IMG/VR virus record: IMGVR_UViG_3300037521_000345
Span: 35,004-99,003 of that record
Reading direction: 5' to 3' (one strand)
Source of the DNA: a virus
Length of the DNA: 64,000 bases
The notes under the pieces were generated by a model. It did not search any database. It saw only the letters and a list, made by a program, of their open reading frames with translations, and was not told the DNA's origin. A program made the position numbers and the translations under genes. Below, one piece after another: positions 42,280 through 51,242 of the stretch (its first letter is position 1; every line of letters starts with the position of its first letter).

Positions 42280-42640
42280 TCATACTTATCTTGAAGGAAC
42301 TCGTTGGGAAGAGGTTTCTATAAGTTTTGCGGATACATCTTCAGCAACATCGACAGCAACATTTCCAAGTTTTGGTTATGGAAATGATTATACAAATTTT
42401 TATAATAAGGTAGAAATAAATAGCAAATCAATTTGTGAACAGATAGATCAAGATATATTAGATAGTATATATAGACAAGCTGGAGTTGAGGAATGTCTTA
42501 AAGTTGGTACATTTAATCCTGAAAAATTATGGAGTGATTCAAAATGCTTGAAACAAAATATTGTCCAATCTGTAAGGGAGAAATTATACTTAGATATCAT
42601 ATTCCTGATAAAAACTTTAAAATCTCAAAAGGAAAAATGA
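42263..42640 (+). CDS. hypothetical protein, 125 aa
   Basis: Starts inside the end of the beta gene (17-base overlap). N-terminal half is Ser/Thr-rich ('SFADTSSATSTATF'), C-terminal half helical. Its last 97 bases overlap the next gene in another frame, an unusual extent. The part up to about residue 95 is the more credible coding part. Confidence 0.5.
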   Translation: MAVQNDHTYLEGTRWEEVSISFADTSSATSTATFPSFGYGNDYTNFYNKVEINSKSICEQIDQDILDSIYRQAGVEECLKVGTFNPEKLWSDSKCLKQNIVQSVREKLYLDIIFLIKTLKSQKEK

Positions 42641-42798
42641 TTAGAGATGATGCTTGGAAAGGATCAGGTTTTGATGATTCAGAATTATTATTTGAATGTT
42701 CAAATGATAGAGAACATGAATTACATCGTTCTAAAAATGATGAATGGGAAAATACTATTAGAGAAGAGTTTTATAGAGGAGCATATTATGCCGACTAA
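42544..42798 (+). CDS. zinc-finger-like small protein, 84 aa
   Basis: 'YCPICKGEIILRYH' at the N-terminus with 'LFECSNDREHELH' later gives a C-x2-C ... C-x(5)-H-x2-H type metal site. An in-frame stop just before the ATG (42535) rules out fusion to the preceding gene. Ends overlapping FolE2 by 11 bases. Function unknown. Confidence 0.6.
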   Translation: MLETKYCPICKGEIILRYHIPDKNFKISKGKMIRDDAWKGSGFDDSELLFECSNDREHELHRSKNDEWENTIREEFYRGAYYAD

Positions 42799-43672
42799 AG
42801 AATGTTTACCAGATATGCAATGTGAAGCACCCAACATATCAACTCCTATTAAACAAGTTGGTGTTGAAAATGTTGAAGTCCCTTTTCTGTTAGAATCTAA
42901 ATATGGTGGTTATCATAAGTTACCAGCAAATGTTACTATGATGACTAATCTGGATGAGTCAACAAAAGGTATTTCAATGTCTAGATTATTATTAACATTA
43001 AAACCATATTTAGAACTCCCATTAAAAAGTTTATTAATTAAAGAAATTATTAAAAAAATGTTAGAGAATATTGGTGGTTCATCTGCATTTATGAGATTTG
43101 AATTTAAGTTGCCAAGAAAAAGAAAATCAATTAAAACTGATAATGAATTTCCAATTTATTATAAATGTAAATTTGAAGGACAAATTTTTAAAAAGGATTT
43201 TAATTTAACAGCAGATACAAAAGCTCCTGCTGAAATATTTAGATTCTTTCAAGGAGTCAGGATTCAATATGCTTCTTATTGTCCTTGTTCAGCAGAATTG
43301 TGTAGTGTTTTAGATGTAGCTGGATTTCCTCATAATCAAAGATCATATGCACATATTTTAACAGAGATAGATATTAAGTCTCATTATGTTTGGTTAGAAG
43401 ATATAATTGATGCAGTTGAATCAAATATTTACACTTTACCATATCCCATAATTAAAAGGGTTGATGAACAAGAAATAGCAAAAATTGCAGCTCAAAATCC
43501 AATGTTTGTAGAAGATGCTATTAGAATTATATCAAAGACAGTTGATAAATTACCAGGTATAAAGGATTGGATTATCAAATGTATTCATGAAGAATCCATT
43601 CACACTTCCGAAGCAATAGCAGTTAATTGGAAAGGTATTGCTCAAGGATTCGATGGAAGGCGGTATATATGA
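42788..43672 (+). CDS. folE2: GTP cyclohydrolase IB (FolE2)
   Basis: 294 residues from the ATG at 42788. N-terminal 'ESKYGGYHKLPANVTMMTNL' and 'TKGISMSRLL', then 'YCPCSAELC' and 'GFPHNQRSYAH' near residues 165-185 are the FolE2 (MptA-type) signatures; the last motif is absent from QueF. It opens GTP to dihydroneopterin triphosphate, the substrate of QueD (20320). This is the first step of 7-deazaguanine or folate synthesis. FolE2 is the zinc-independent replacement for FolE. Overlaps the next gene by ATGA. Confidence 0.85.
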   Translation: MPTKECLPDMQCEAPNISTPIKQVGVENVEVPFLLESKYGGYHKLPANVTMMTNLDESTKGISMSRLLLTLKPYLELPLKSLLIKEIIKKMLENIGGSSAFMRFEFKLPRKRKSIKTDNEFPIYYKCKFEGQIFKKDFNLTADTKAPAEIFRFFQGVRIQYASYCPCSAELCSVLDVAGFPHNQRSYAHILTEIDIKSHYVWLEDIIDAVESNIYTLPYPIIKRVDEQEIAKIAAQNPMFVEDAIRIISKTVDKLPGIKDWIIKCIHEESIHTSEAIAVNWKGIAQGFDGRRYI

Positions 43673-44376
43673 TTCAGGTTTCAATTTCATATGGTTTTGG
43701 AAACGAAAATAGATATAATCTTTCAAGGGTTCCAAAGAATATTCAATTAGCATTATATAAATATGAGTTATATTCAGAGTCTAAATTAAAGGAACTACAG
43801 AAGAATAATATAAATATAAATGTTATCCATCTCCCTCTGGATACGCTCAAACGAGATGCACGTGATATGGTACAATTTATGAATTACTTATATGATATTA
43901 CAGGTATAAAAAAATTCGTAATTCATCCAAATAAATTGATTAAGTCTTTCGTTCAGTACTGGATGGATAAAGAAGGAGAATATCCAAGGTTTCAATTATG
44001 TATTGAGAATTTTCAGTGGAAAACAAGGAAAGAGTTAAGAACCCCATTAAGAATATTAGAGTATTGTGTTAAATATCCCAACCATATTAAGATGTGTTTC
44101 GATACATCTCATGCAGAAGAACTTTGGTTCGATCATAGAATATTACATACTTTACTTCCTCATATTTCGGTAATTCATTTATCAAATAGAGCTAGAAGTA
44201 AAAGTCATATGCCATTTAACTCAGGAAAGGGCGAGCTAAATCTAATGGCATTTGTTAATCGTTTAAAGTTTATAAAATGGAATGGGGATATTGTATTAGA
44301 ATATATGCCAGATTACAGAGACAAGTTAATTAAAAACTATTATTTACTAAAGGAGATAATGGATGGAAAGAAGTGA
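43669..44376 (+). CDS. xylose-isomerase-like TIM-barrel protein (AP endonuclease 2 superfamily)
   Basis: 235 residues from the ATG overlapping the folE2 stop. Motifs 'KKFVIHPNKL', 'LCIENFQW', 'MCFDTSHAEE', 'VIHLSNRAR' and 'DIVLEYMP' give the His/Glu/Asp metal ligands of the Nfo/sugar-phosphate isomerase fold. An endonuclease IV-like DNA repair role or a sugar isomerase role is equally possible. At 235 residues it is shorter than Nfo (about 280). Confidence 0.75.
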   Translation: MIQVSISYGFGNENRYNLSRVPKNIQLALYKYELYSESKLKELQKNNININVIHLPLDTLKRDARDMVQFMNYLYDITGIKKFVIHPNKLIKSFVQYWMDKEGEYPRFQLCIENFQWKTRKELRTPLRILEYCVKYPNHIKMCFDTSHAEELWFDHRILHTLLPHISVIHLSNRARSKSHMPFNSGKGELNLMAFVNRLKFIKWNGDIVLEYMPDYRDKLIKNYYLLKEIMDGKK

Positions 44377-44731
44377 AAAGATCAAACAAATTAGTCAACT
44401 CTATGCTAAAGAAAGAAACTATCAACTCTGTGCATTTGGAGAATATGAGAACATCCAATCTTTAAATTTAGCGAGTTTCTTATTATTAATAGAAAAATAT
44501 TTAGAGAAAGCGAAAAAAAGTTATGTAGGACCATGGACAAAAGAATTACCAAACTGGTTAAATGACTGTCAAGAATCTTTTACTGAGGGTTCAGCACCAG
44601 TAGAAACTTATGAAGAACTTATTAAAGTATTTGCATTGGCAGGCGCAGCATTGGAAACATATGCTGATTTTAATCTAAGTGAATGGCGTCAAAACATAAC
44701 CGAAGATTTAAAAAAATGGGAAAAGGAGTAA
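44363..44731 (+). CDS. hypothetical helical protein, 122 aa (possibly MazG-like)
   Basis: Overlaps the TIM-barrel gene by 14 bases. All-helical: 'ERNYQLCAFGEYEN', then 'LIEKYLEKAKKSYV' and 'ALAGAALETYADF'. The ER...Q...FGEY start is vaguely like all-alpha NTP pyrophosphohydrolases, but the ExxE metal motifs are not clear. Treat as unknown. Confidence 0.6.
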   Translation: MERSEKIKQISQLYAKERNYQLCAFGEYENIQSLNLASFLLLIEKYLEKAKKSYVGPWTKELPNWLNDCQESFTEGSAPVETYEELIKVFALAGAALETYADFNLSEWRQNITEDLKKWEKE

Positions 44732-44739
44732 AGTAAACA

Positions 44740-45585
44740 ATGAACGAAAATTTAAGCACATTGATCCAAGAAACACCATCTGAAGAAGCTATGAGATTTG
44801 ATCCAAATAATCTTGAACTTTCAGGAGAAGAACCTGCTACAGATGAAACTATTACAGCGGAATCTCTTCCAGTAGATCCACCTGAAGAAAATACTGTAGA
44901 AGAAGTAGCTGACACAACTGAAGTAGCACCTGGGAATGCTGAAGAAGCAACAGTAGAAACACCAACTAATGAAATTCCTATTATACCTTTTGGTGAATGG
45001 TTTGCAACATATAGCACCAACTTTGCCAGCATCCATCAAAGTAGAATTTCAATTCCAGGTGTTGATCCAAATGAATATCTGATGGTTTCCATTGATGATC
45101 CTGATGGAATAGAAAGTCAACCTGGTGTTAGAAAAAGATCATTGAGATTATTTGATGATGCTTTAACTCAACCAGTTCTCAATCTGGCACCATCAGATCT
45201 ACAAATCTATAAAAGTGGTTTCAAAACCGTATATCCTCTGAACGATGAAACATATATTAAAATGTATGGGGTTAAAACAGGACTGATCGCAATGTTCTGT
45301 CACTCATTAGATAATAGTCTTATCCCATTTTCAAAAATTGTTGCGAAGAGAAAAGATCTATTTATCAATATTCAAACAAATAATATTGAAAGTTATAGAG
45401 AACAATTATTACAACCTATTGATATGGAAGCTCTTCATCTTCTGTATAGACAAAGTATAAAAGCTGGTGTCTTTGCTACAAAAGGAGCAGCAATCCATTG
45501 GTTGTTAACTCGACAGGATGCTATTACGGATATCAATCATCATCTTCTGATTGATAAAGTGGTAATGTCTTTATTGTCTAGTTAA
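44740..45585 (+). CDS. hypothetical protein with acidic N-terminus, 281 aa
   Basis: The first 85 residues are strongly acidic and Thr/Pro-rich, likely disordered ('EEPATDETITAESLP'). The remaining 195 are a globular alpha/beta domain with no motif I know. The base composition is more GC-rich than the neighbours, and a strong hairpin follows, suggesting it ends a transcript and is well expressed. A virion or DNA-associated role would fit but is not shown. Confidence 0.65.
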   Translation: MNENLSTLIQETPSEEAMRFDPNNLELSGEEPATDETITAESLPVDPPEENTVEEVADTTEVAPGNAEEATVETPTNEIPIIPFGEWFATYSTNFASIHQSRISIPGVDPNEYLMVSIDDPDGIESQPGVRKRSLRLFDDALTQPVLNLAPSDLQIYKSGFKTVYPLNDETYIKMYGVKTGLIAMFCHSLDNSLIPFSKIVAKRKDLFINIQTNNIESYREQLLQPIDMEALHLLYRQSIKAGVFATKGAAIHWLLTRQDAITDINHHLLIDKVVMSLLSS

Positions 45586-45592
45586 CTCCTTG

Positions 45593-45643
45593 ACTCGGGT
45601 AGAAGTTTAATTCTCCCCCCTTGATGCGGACTTCTATCCGAGT
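45593..45643 (+). terminator. 14-pair hairpin in the 45586-45657 gap
   Basis: ACTCGGGTAGAAGT (45593-45606) pairs with ACTTCTATCCGAGT (45630-45643), one position being G-U on the plus strand, around a 23-base loop containing six C. No T-run follows, so it may be an mRNA 3'-end stabiliser or processing site rather than an intrinsic terminator. Confidence 0.5.
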
Positions 45644-45657
45644 TCAAAGGAAGGAAT

Positions 45658-46386
45658 ATGAAAATAAATCCAAATTTAGAATTTATTATAAAAGAAGTTT
45701 ATATCTATGATATTGAGTCGTGTCATTATACTCTTATGAAAATGAATGGATATAGATTAGATAATATAGATCCACATGATAAATTATCTAGAAATATTGC
45801 AATCGGAAAAATGATGCAAAAGAATCCAAGACTCACAGAATTTTTAAGAAGTACAACAATATCATTAATAGATGAATACATAACAGCAAATGAAATTGAG
45901 AAAGATGATATTGTTATTAGACAATATGATGGATTATTACTTACTAAATTTCTACATAAAAATAATATACAAGAAATCCCTTTAAATTTAAGAAGAACAT
46001 TTGATGTATTTATTTCATCAATAAAAAAAGATATGTATATCGCTATTGATACTATGCAACAACCTTCAATTAAAGGGATTCCATTTAGATATTCACATAT
46101 GGATCAAATTTATAAAAAAATATGTCAATTAAATTTTTTTAATAAACCTGAATTGTTTAAAGGTTTAGAAAGAATAAAAAATTTAGTTCTTAATTCTAAT
46201 GATGTAAATTTATTTGCTATTCCTACAAAAGATGGAAAATTAAGTATTTTTTTAAAGGGTTATGGTGAAATGGAAATAACATCAAGCACACTAAAATTGG
46301 TTGATACTAATGAGATTGATAAACGAAGATATTTTGATATTTATCTTTCGCCATTTACAAAAAGTATCGTTTCACAATATGCTTAG
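45658..46386 (+). CDS. hypothetical protein, 242 aa
   Basis: GGAAGGA precedes the ATG. Distinctive segments are 'VYIYDIESCHYTLMKMNGY' near the start and 'DIVIRQYDGLLLTKFL' about residues 84-99. An Asp-x-x-Ser strand and a later QYDG strand are faintly reminiscent of polymerase palm motifs A and C, but spacing and size do not fit a polymerase. I have no family name for it. Confidence 0.65.
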   Translation: MKINPNLEFIIKEVYIYDIESCHYTLMKMNGYRLDNIDPHDKLSRNIAIGKMMQKNPRLTEFLRSTTISLIDEYITANEIEKDDIVIRQYDGLLLTKFLHKNNIQEIPLNLRRTFDVFISSIKKDMYIAIDTMQQPSIKGIPFRYSHMDQIYKKICQLNFFNKPELFKGLERIKNLVLNSNDVNLFAIPTKDGKLSIFLKGYGEMEITSSTLKLVDTNEIDKRRYFDIYLSPFTKSIVSQYA

Positions 46387-46394
46387 GAGGTCAT

Positions 46395-47006
46395 ATGAAA
46401 GTATTGAATGTTGCAGCTGGAAAAATGTCATATTTAAAAGGTGTCGATCAACAAGAGGGATCTAGCACCTTTGTTATAAATATAGATTCGATGTATTATA
46501 ATTATACGCCAACTGATATTATTGAATCTAGATATTATGAATGGACTAAACCTGGAAAACGTGAAAGAAAAGATGAAACTCATTATTGTAAGGAAGATGT
46601 ATTTCAATTTTTAGAAAGAACAACAATGGAATTTGATATGGTTACAATTTATAGATTTCTTGAACACGTTTCCTTTACACAAGTTCTATATTTTATATAT
46701 CTCATTTCTACAGTTGTTCGCAAAGGGGGAATGGTCGATGTAATTGTTCCAAACTATGAAAAACTTGCTAATATGATTTTAGAAGAAGATATTAATGATA
46801 TAAATTTTGAACGTAAAAATATTCTCTTGACAACTGAATTATTAAATGAACCATCTTGTCCTCACGCTTCAATATGGACTCCACAAAGAGCTAAATATTT
46901 TTGGGAATTTGAGGATAGATTTACAATTTATGAAGAACTAATTTGGGAAACATTTAAATACGATCGTCGTGATATATATCTTCGATTCCATTTAAAGAGA
47001 AAATAA
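46395..47006 (+). CDS. class I SAM-dependent methyltransferase-like protein
   Basis: 203 residues. Motif I is reduced to 'VLNVAAGKMSYLKG', followed by 'VINIDSM' (acidic strand-2 end), 'CKEDVFQFLE' and 'FDMVTIYRFLEHV' (the FD...EH strand-4 region), 'LISTVVRKGGMVDVIVPNYE'. This matches Methyltransf_11-type enzymes acting on small molecules or glycans. Substrate unknown. AGGAGG is upstream. Confidence 0.75.
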   Translation: MKVLNVAAGKMSYLKGVDQQEGSSTFVINIDSMYYNYTPTDIIESRYYEWTKPGKRERKDETHYCKEDVFQFLERTTMEFDMVTIYRFLEHVSFTQVLYFIYLISTVVRKGGMVDVIVPNYEKLANMILEEDINDINFERKNILLTTELLNEPSCPHASIWTPQRAKYFWEFEDRFTIYEELIWETFKYDRRDIYLRFHLKRK

Positions 47007-47314
47007 TGACAACTTCAAGATATACAGTAAATAAAAAAACATCTCCTATTCGGATGATGCATAGTGCCGATATGGTCATTGCTATAACAAGAGAAATAGA
47101 TGAACCAAAAAAAAGAATTGTTAAAATATTAAAAAATAGATATGGTCCGCATGGAAATGTAACTCTGCAAACAACAATTAATGTTTGCTGTCGTATGATT
47201 GCTATGTCTATTTTTGGAGGTAAATCATTAAAACTATTTCGAGTAGAACTAGAAGAATTAATAAAAGAAACAATAATGAAAAAGATAGGTGATATTCATG
47301 ACCCCTTTCAATGA
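47006..47314 (+). CDS. hypothetical protein, 102 aa
   Basis: Coupled to the methyltransferase (TAATG). Basic, helical, no motif. Overlaps the next gene by 17 bases. Not recognised. Confidence 0.62.
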   Translation: MTTSRYTVNKKTSPIRMMHSADMVIAITREIDEPKKRIVKILKNRYGPHGNVTLQTTINVCCRMIAMSIFGGKSLKLFRVELEELIKETIMKKIGDIHDPFQ

Positions 47315-48230
47315 GAGAGCACAAGAGATGGGACTTAATATTTCAGGAGCCCATAAAGGTTTATACGCATATGAAGATAGATATTCTAAAGTTGCATATC
47401 GACAATTAGGATCTGGAGCTGAACCAGAAGGCGATCCAATTACTCCACCACATCCAACAGATGGACAAGGAACTTCTATATTAGGAATATGGACCGCACC
47501 TCCCAATACTGATGACTATACATACATTGGTTATGTTTCACAGATGTATAAATTTGTTGGCAATGAAGAAATAACTGGTAGAGTCATTGAATCATTAGAG
47601 GAAATTGGCAATCCGATATTAAATACAACCTCTCTTATTCTCGATGATTTTAGTGGTATTAGAGAAGAAGTTGTATTACAAAGTAGTTTAAATTCACCAC
47701 AAGCTGGAGATATTCATCCTGCTATGATTATTGGTAATAGTTATAATGGTCAAAGAGCAGCAACTGTTGGTTTTGGAATTACCATTGATGATGTTCAGAT
47801 AGATCGACCTACAGTATTTGGTTTCTCTTTGGGTGAGATGAAGATGGTTCATATTGAAAGTTCCAATACTAGACTATCTTCAGGGATCAATCAATACCTT
47901 GAAGTATTCAACAATGACATACTTGGTATGATTGAAACTAGTTTTTCATCTCCATTGACTCAAGATCAAATGTTCACAACTCTAGATGTCATTGAAAAGT
48001 ATGGTAAAAAAAGAAGAGATAAAATTACTGATATATTAAAGACTTTACAACCACTACCAATAGATGGTCAACCTCCTGAATTACCAAGTGCCTGGCAAGT
48101 ATTTTTATCTATTACAAGATACTGCGCACTTGAACCAAATTTAAATATGAAAAGATTATTAGAAAATATTGCAGAAAGTGTATTAGTTGTTCCAACTCGA
48201 ATGTATGAAGTGTTGGATCAATTACAATAA
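47298..48230 (+). CDS. hypothetical protein, 310 aa
   Basis: ATG at 47298 with AGGTGA upstream is taken over an ATG nine bases earlier. N-terminal part is Gly/Pro-rich ('GSGAEPEGDPITPPHPTDGQ'), then a globular domain with 'PAMIIGNSYNGQRAATVGFG'. It is the last gene before a strong intrinsic terminator and just before the tail/terminase genes. Might be a virion protein; not recognised. Confidence 0.68.
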   Translation: MTPFNERAQEMGLNISGAHKGLYAYEDRYSKVAYRQLGSGAEPEGDPITPPHPTDGQGTSILGIWTAPPNTDDYTYIGYVSQMYKFVGNEEITGRVIESLEEIGNPILNTTSLILDDFSGIREEVVLQSSLNSPQAGDIHPAMIIGNSYNGQRAATVGFGITIDDVQIDRPTVFGFSLGEMKMVHIESSNTRLSSGINQYLEVFNNDILGMIETSFSSPLTQDQMFTTLDVIEKYGKKRRDKITDILKTLQPLPIDGQPPELPSAWQVFLSITRYCALEPNLNMKRLLENIAESVLVVPTRMYEVLDQLQ

Positions 48231-48234
48231 GATC

Positions 48235-48271
48235 AAAAAAGAGGTACTATATATTGAGTGCCTCTTTTTTT
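48235..48271 (+). terminator. rho-independent terminator
   Basis: AAAAAAGAGGTAC (48235-48247), loop TATATATTGA, GTGCCTC followed by seven T (48258-48271). One G-U pair in the stem. Separates the upstream metabolic/unknown block from the tail and terminase block. Confidence 0.85.
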
Positions 48272-48319
48272 GTCTAAATTTTTTTGGAACAAAATATAAA
48301 AGAATGGGAGTTTTTGTCT

Positions 48320-49555
48320 ATGACAACAAGATATTGGTCACCATCAAGAACATATGAATTTGAAGTAAAAGTAGCAGATAGAGACCTTACTCCCGATTTA
48401 TATAAATTAACTATTTTAACTTCAATAGACCTTCCTTATCAAACATTTGTATTAGAATTTTTTCTTGATCCTAATGACTTAATACTAGAAAAGATATATG
48501 GTCAACAAGAAATTAAATTAACAGCAAAATTAATGGCAACAGCTCCTAGCATTGTCAATGATCAAATTGATTTTAGTTTAATGTATTTATCAGGAGATAT
48601 TCCTTTAAGGGTTCAAAATACAATACAAAATCAAACAGATATTCAAAGATCACCAATCACGATAACTGCAGTTTCTCGTAAATCATTCATCACTATGTCA
48701 ACTTATGTTAATGATATTTTTACAAATACCACTATCGGTGATATAGTTTCAAATTTAGTAAGCAAAGCAAAGGGAGAATTAAAACAAGATATTGTAGGAA
48801 GAAATACTGAAAAATTAGATCAAGTTCTTATTCCTCCTACAACTCTCTATCAATCCTTAAAACATTTAAATAGAACTTTTGGTATATTTGATGGATGGTT
48901 AGCATTATGGTGTTCTCATGATAATAAAGTTTATTTAAAAAATTTAACATCTAAAATGAAATCATCTTATTTATTTTCAGTATATCAATTTGCATCTAAT
49001 ATTGATAACGAAAAAATTATAGAAACATTTGATGAAGAAGTTTATTATACTCGATATGATATTAAAACTTCATATACTGGAAATACTAAATTTGCTATTT
49101 TTGCTCCAACGATGAAGCATATTGTTAAACCAAAAGATAAGTTGAGTAATACAATTGAAATTAAACTGGAAGAATTTTCTAAAACATATGGTTTAATATC
49201 TAAAAGGAATAAAATATTTTTTGATAATACAGCTATGACCACATCAAATAGACAAAGAATTTATAAAGACCATACAGGATATGAAGCAAATGAATCATTT
49301 ATTAATTCAAATATGGCAGAAGAAATTGGAGATTTATCAGTAATTAAAGTTTCATTGGAACGTTATTTAAAAATGAAAAATCTTATGAATGTTGGTGAAG
49401 CAGTAACGTTCATTTCAAAAGTTGATGACTATAAAGACTTAACAGGAGTATATATTCTTAGAAACTCTGAATTGAACTTTATCAAAGCAAAAGATTGGGA
49501 ATCATCTGCAGAAATAACACTAATTAGAACAAATAGAATTATATCTAAAAGTTAA
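48320..49555 (+). CDS. baseplate hub/tail protein of the gp27/gpD type
   Basis: 411 residues from the ATG at 48320 (GGGAG upstream); a TTG 36 bases earlier is rejected. Beta-rich. The C-terminal 'DDYKDLTGVYILRNSELNFI...W...AEITLIRTNR' is the usual end of the gpD/gp27 hub superfamily, and the N-terminal 'TYEFEVKV...LT..I..DL.Y' also fits. Lies next to terminase and tape measure genes. Expected to form the central hub at the tail tip. Confidence 0.65.
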   Translation: MTTRYWSPSRTYEFEVKVADRDLTPDLYKLTILTSIDLPYQTFVLEFFLDPNDLILEKIYGQQEIKLTAKLMATAPSIVNDQIDFSLMYLSGDIPLRVQNTIQNQTDIQRSPITITAVSRKSFITMSTYVNDIFTNTTIGDIVSNLVSKAKGELKQDIVGRNTEKLDQVLIPPTTLYQSLKHLNRTFGIFDGWLALWCSHDNKVYLKNLTSKMKSSYLFSVYQFASNIDNEKIIETFDEEVYYTRYDIKTSYTGNTKFAIFAPTMKHIVKPKDKLSNTIEIKLEEFSKTYGLISKRNKIFFDNTAMTTSNRQRIYKDHTGYEANESFINSNMAEEIGDLSVIKVSLERYLKMKNLMNVGEAVTFISKVDDYKDLTGVYILRNSELNFIKAKDWESSAEITLIRTNRIISKS

Positions 49556-49583
49556 AATTTGGAACAAATATAAAAGGAGTTTT

Positions 49584-51239
49584 ATGGGTAATTCATCAAA
49601 GTTAAAAAGATTAGCTCAAAAATATGTAGAGGAATTCATTAAATGTAAAGCATCATTTGATTACTTCTGCAGAAACTATATTTTAATTGAGCTACCAGGA
49701 AGAGATGAAAAATTAATTCCTTATAAAAAACAAACTGAACTAATTGATTTAATTGAAAGTCGACATTATGTCCTTGTTCTTAAAAGTAGACAGATTGGAA
49801 TTTCAACAGTCATTCAAGCATACTCTGTCTGGTTAACTATATTTTTCGATAACGTTGTAATAGGTATTATTTCAAAAGATGGAAAAGAAGCAACTGATTT
49901 TGCTAGAGCTATTAGAGGGATGATAGAGAAACTTCCTGATTGGATGAAACCATTAAAGGGTATATTAGGTAGAGGATTTGCAAAAAGAACTGAACAATCA
50001 TTTATTCTAACAAATGGTAGTAAAGTTTTTGCTTCACCAGTAAATCCAAATGCTCCAGAAAAGACTCTTCGAGGTAAAGCAATTACATTCCTAGTTATTG
50101 ATGAAGCTGCATTTGTTCACCATGTTGATACCGCTTGGACATCTATGGTTCCAGCACTTTCAACAAATCAAATGCAAGCTCGAAAAGCTAATATTCCATT
50201 TGGAACAATCGTTCTATCAACTCCGAATAAAACAATTGGTGTTGGTCAATGGTATTTTGAAAGATATTTAAAAGCAATATCTGGTGATGATATTTTTAAT
50301 CCTTTTGTTATTCACTGGAAAATGATTCCAGAACTTGCTGAAGATCCTTTATGGTTTGATACCCAATGTAGATTATTTGACAATGATAAAAAGAAAATTG
50401 CCCAAGAGTTAGAACTAAAATTTCTACCAGCAGAAGGATCATTCTTTGAAGCTGATACAGTTGAAAGAATGCAAGAGAATACTATAAAACCATTAGAGAA
50501 AATTAAATTATATAATGGAGAAATATGGTCATTTAGTCCAGCAATAGCAGGGACAACTTATATTATTGGAGTTGATACAGCACCAGAACATGGAACAGAT
50601 AAATCAGCTATAACAGTTTGGGATTATACAACTTTAGAACAGGTATGGGAATATCAAGGTAAATGTAAAGTTCTTGATTTTGTAAATGTTGTTAAAGTTG
50701 CAGCTACAACATATAAGAATTCTGTTATAGTTGTAGAATCAAACTCATATGGAAATCAGGTTGTAGAACACTTAAATGCAAGTGAGTATTCACCACAATT
50801 ATATAAAGAAAGACGTGGAAAAGATACATTAGTTCCAGGTCTATCCACTAACTCTAAAACTAGACCTTTAATGATTGATGCTTTATATTCATATATGACT
50901 GAATATCCTGAATCTGTAAAATCAGAAAGATTAGCATTAGAACTAACAGGACTTGTATCTAAAGCTAGTGGAAAGGTTGAAGCTGATACTGGATGTACTG
51001 ACGATATAGCATTATCTTCAGCTCTATGTTTTTATGTTAGAAAATACGATCCACCTCTAGCATTGCAGATGAACATGATAGATGGTTCAATGATAACAAA
51101 TGATCTAAAAGATATTCTTAATTATAATATTGGTCACTCTGATGTTGAATTTACTGATCAAAGTATTATGAAATATATTAAAAATAAACCAGAAGAAAAT
51201 GTAGGATATATAGATACAATAAGTTTCTTCAAGGGGTAA
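49584..51239 (+). CDS. terminase large subunit (T4 gp17-like)
   Basis: 551 residues. ATPase: deviant Walker A 'KSRQIGIST' near residue 71, Walker B 'ITFLVIDEAAF', coupling motif 'STPNKT'. RNase H-like nuclease: 'IIGVDTAPEHGTDKSA', 'VIVVESNSYG' and 'TGCTDDIALSSAL' supply the acidic residues. Drives ATP-dependent DNA packaging and headful cutting. Close to T4 gp17 in size and motif order, which places the virion in the myovirus lineage. Small subunit, portal and capsid genes are not visible in the window. Confidence 0.95.
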   Translation: MGNSSKLKRLAQKYVEEFIKCKASFDYFCRNYILIELPGRDEKLIPYKKQTELIDLIESRHYVLVLKSRQIGISTVIQAYSVWLTIFFDNVVIGIISKDGKEATDFARAIRGMIEKLPDWMKPLKGILGRGFAKRTEQSFILTNGSKVFASPVNPNAPEKTLRGKAITFLVIDEAAFVHHVDTAWTSMVPALSTNQMQARKANIPFGTIVLSTPNKTIGVGQWYFERYLKAISGDDIFNPFVIHWKMIPELAEDPLWFDTQCRLFDNDKKKIAQELELKFLPAEGSFFEADTVERMQENTIKPLEKIKLYNGEIWSFSPAIAGTTYIIGVDTAPEHGTDKSAITVWDYTTLEQVWEYQGKCKVLDFVNVVKVAATTYKNSVIVVESNSYGNQVVEHLNASEYSPQLYKERRGKDTLVPGLSTNSKTRPLMIDALYSYMTEYPESVKSERLALELTGLVSKASGKVEADTGCTDDIALSSALCFYVRKYDPPLALQMNMIDGSMITNDLKDILNYNIGHSDVEFTDQSIMKYIKNKPEENVGYIDTISFFKG

Positions 51240-51242
51240 ACA

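Noticed and set aside
42788-43672. QueF (preQ0 reductase) identity
   Set aside because: The CPCSAELC and PHNQRS motifs with the N-terminal TKG.SMSR fit FolE2; the QueF signature was not seen.
44670-45032. 120-codon minus-strand open frame
   Set aside because: It is antisense to a gene with good RBS and its Ser/Val-rich product mirrors the acidic Glu/Thr-rich coding strand.
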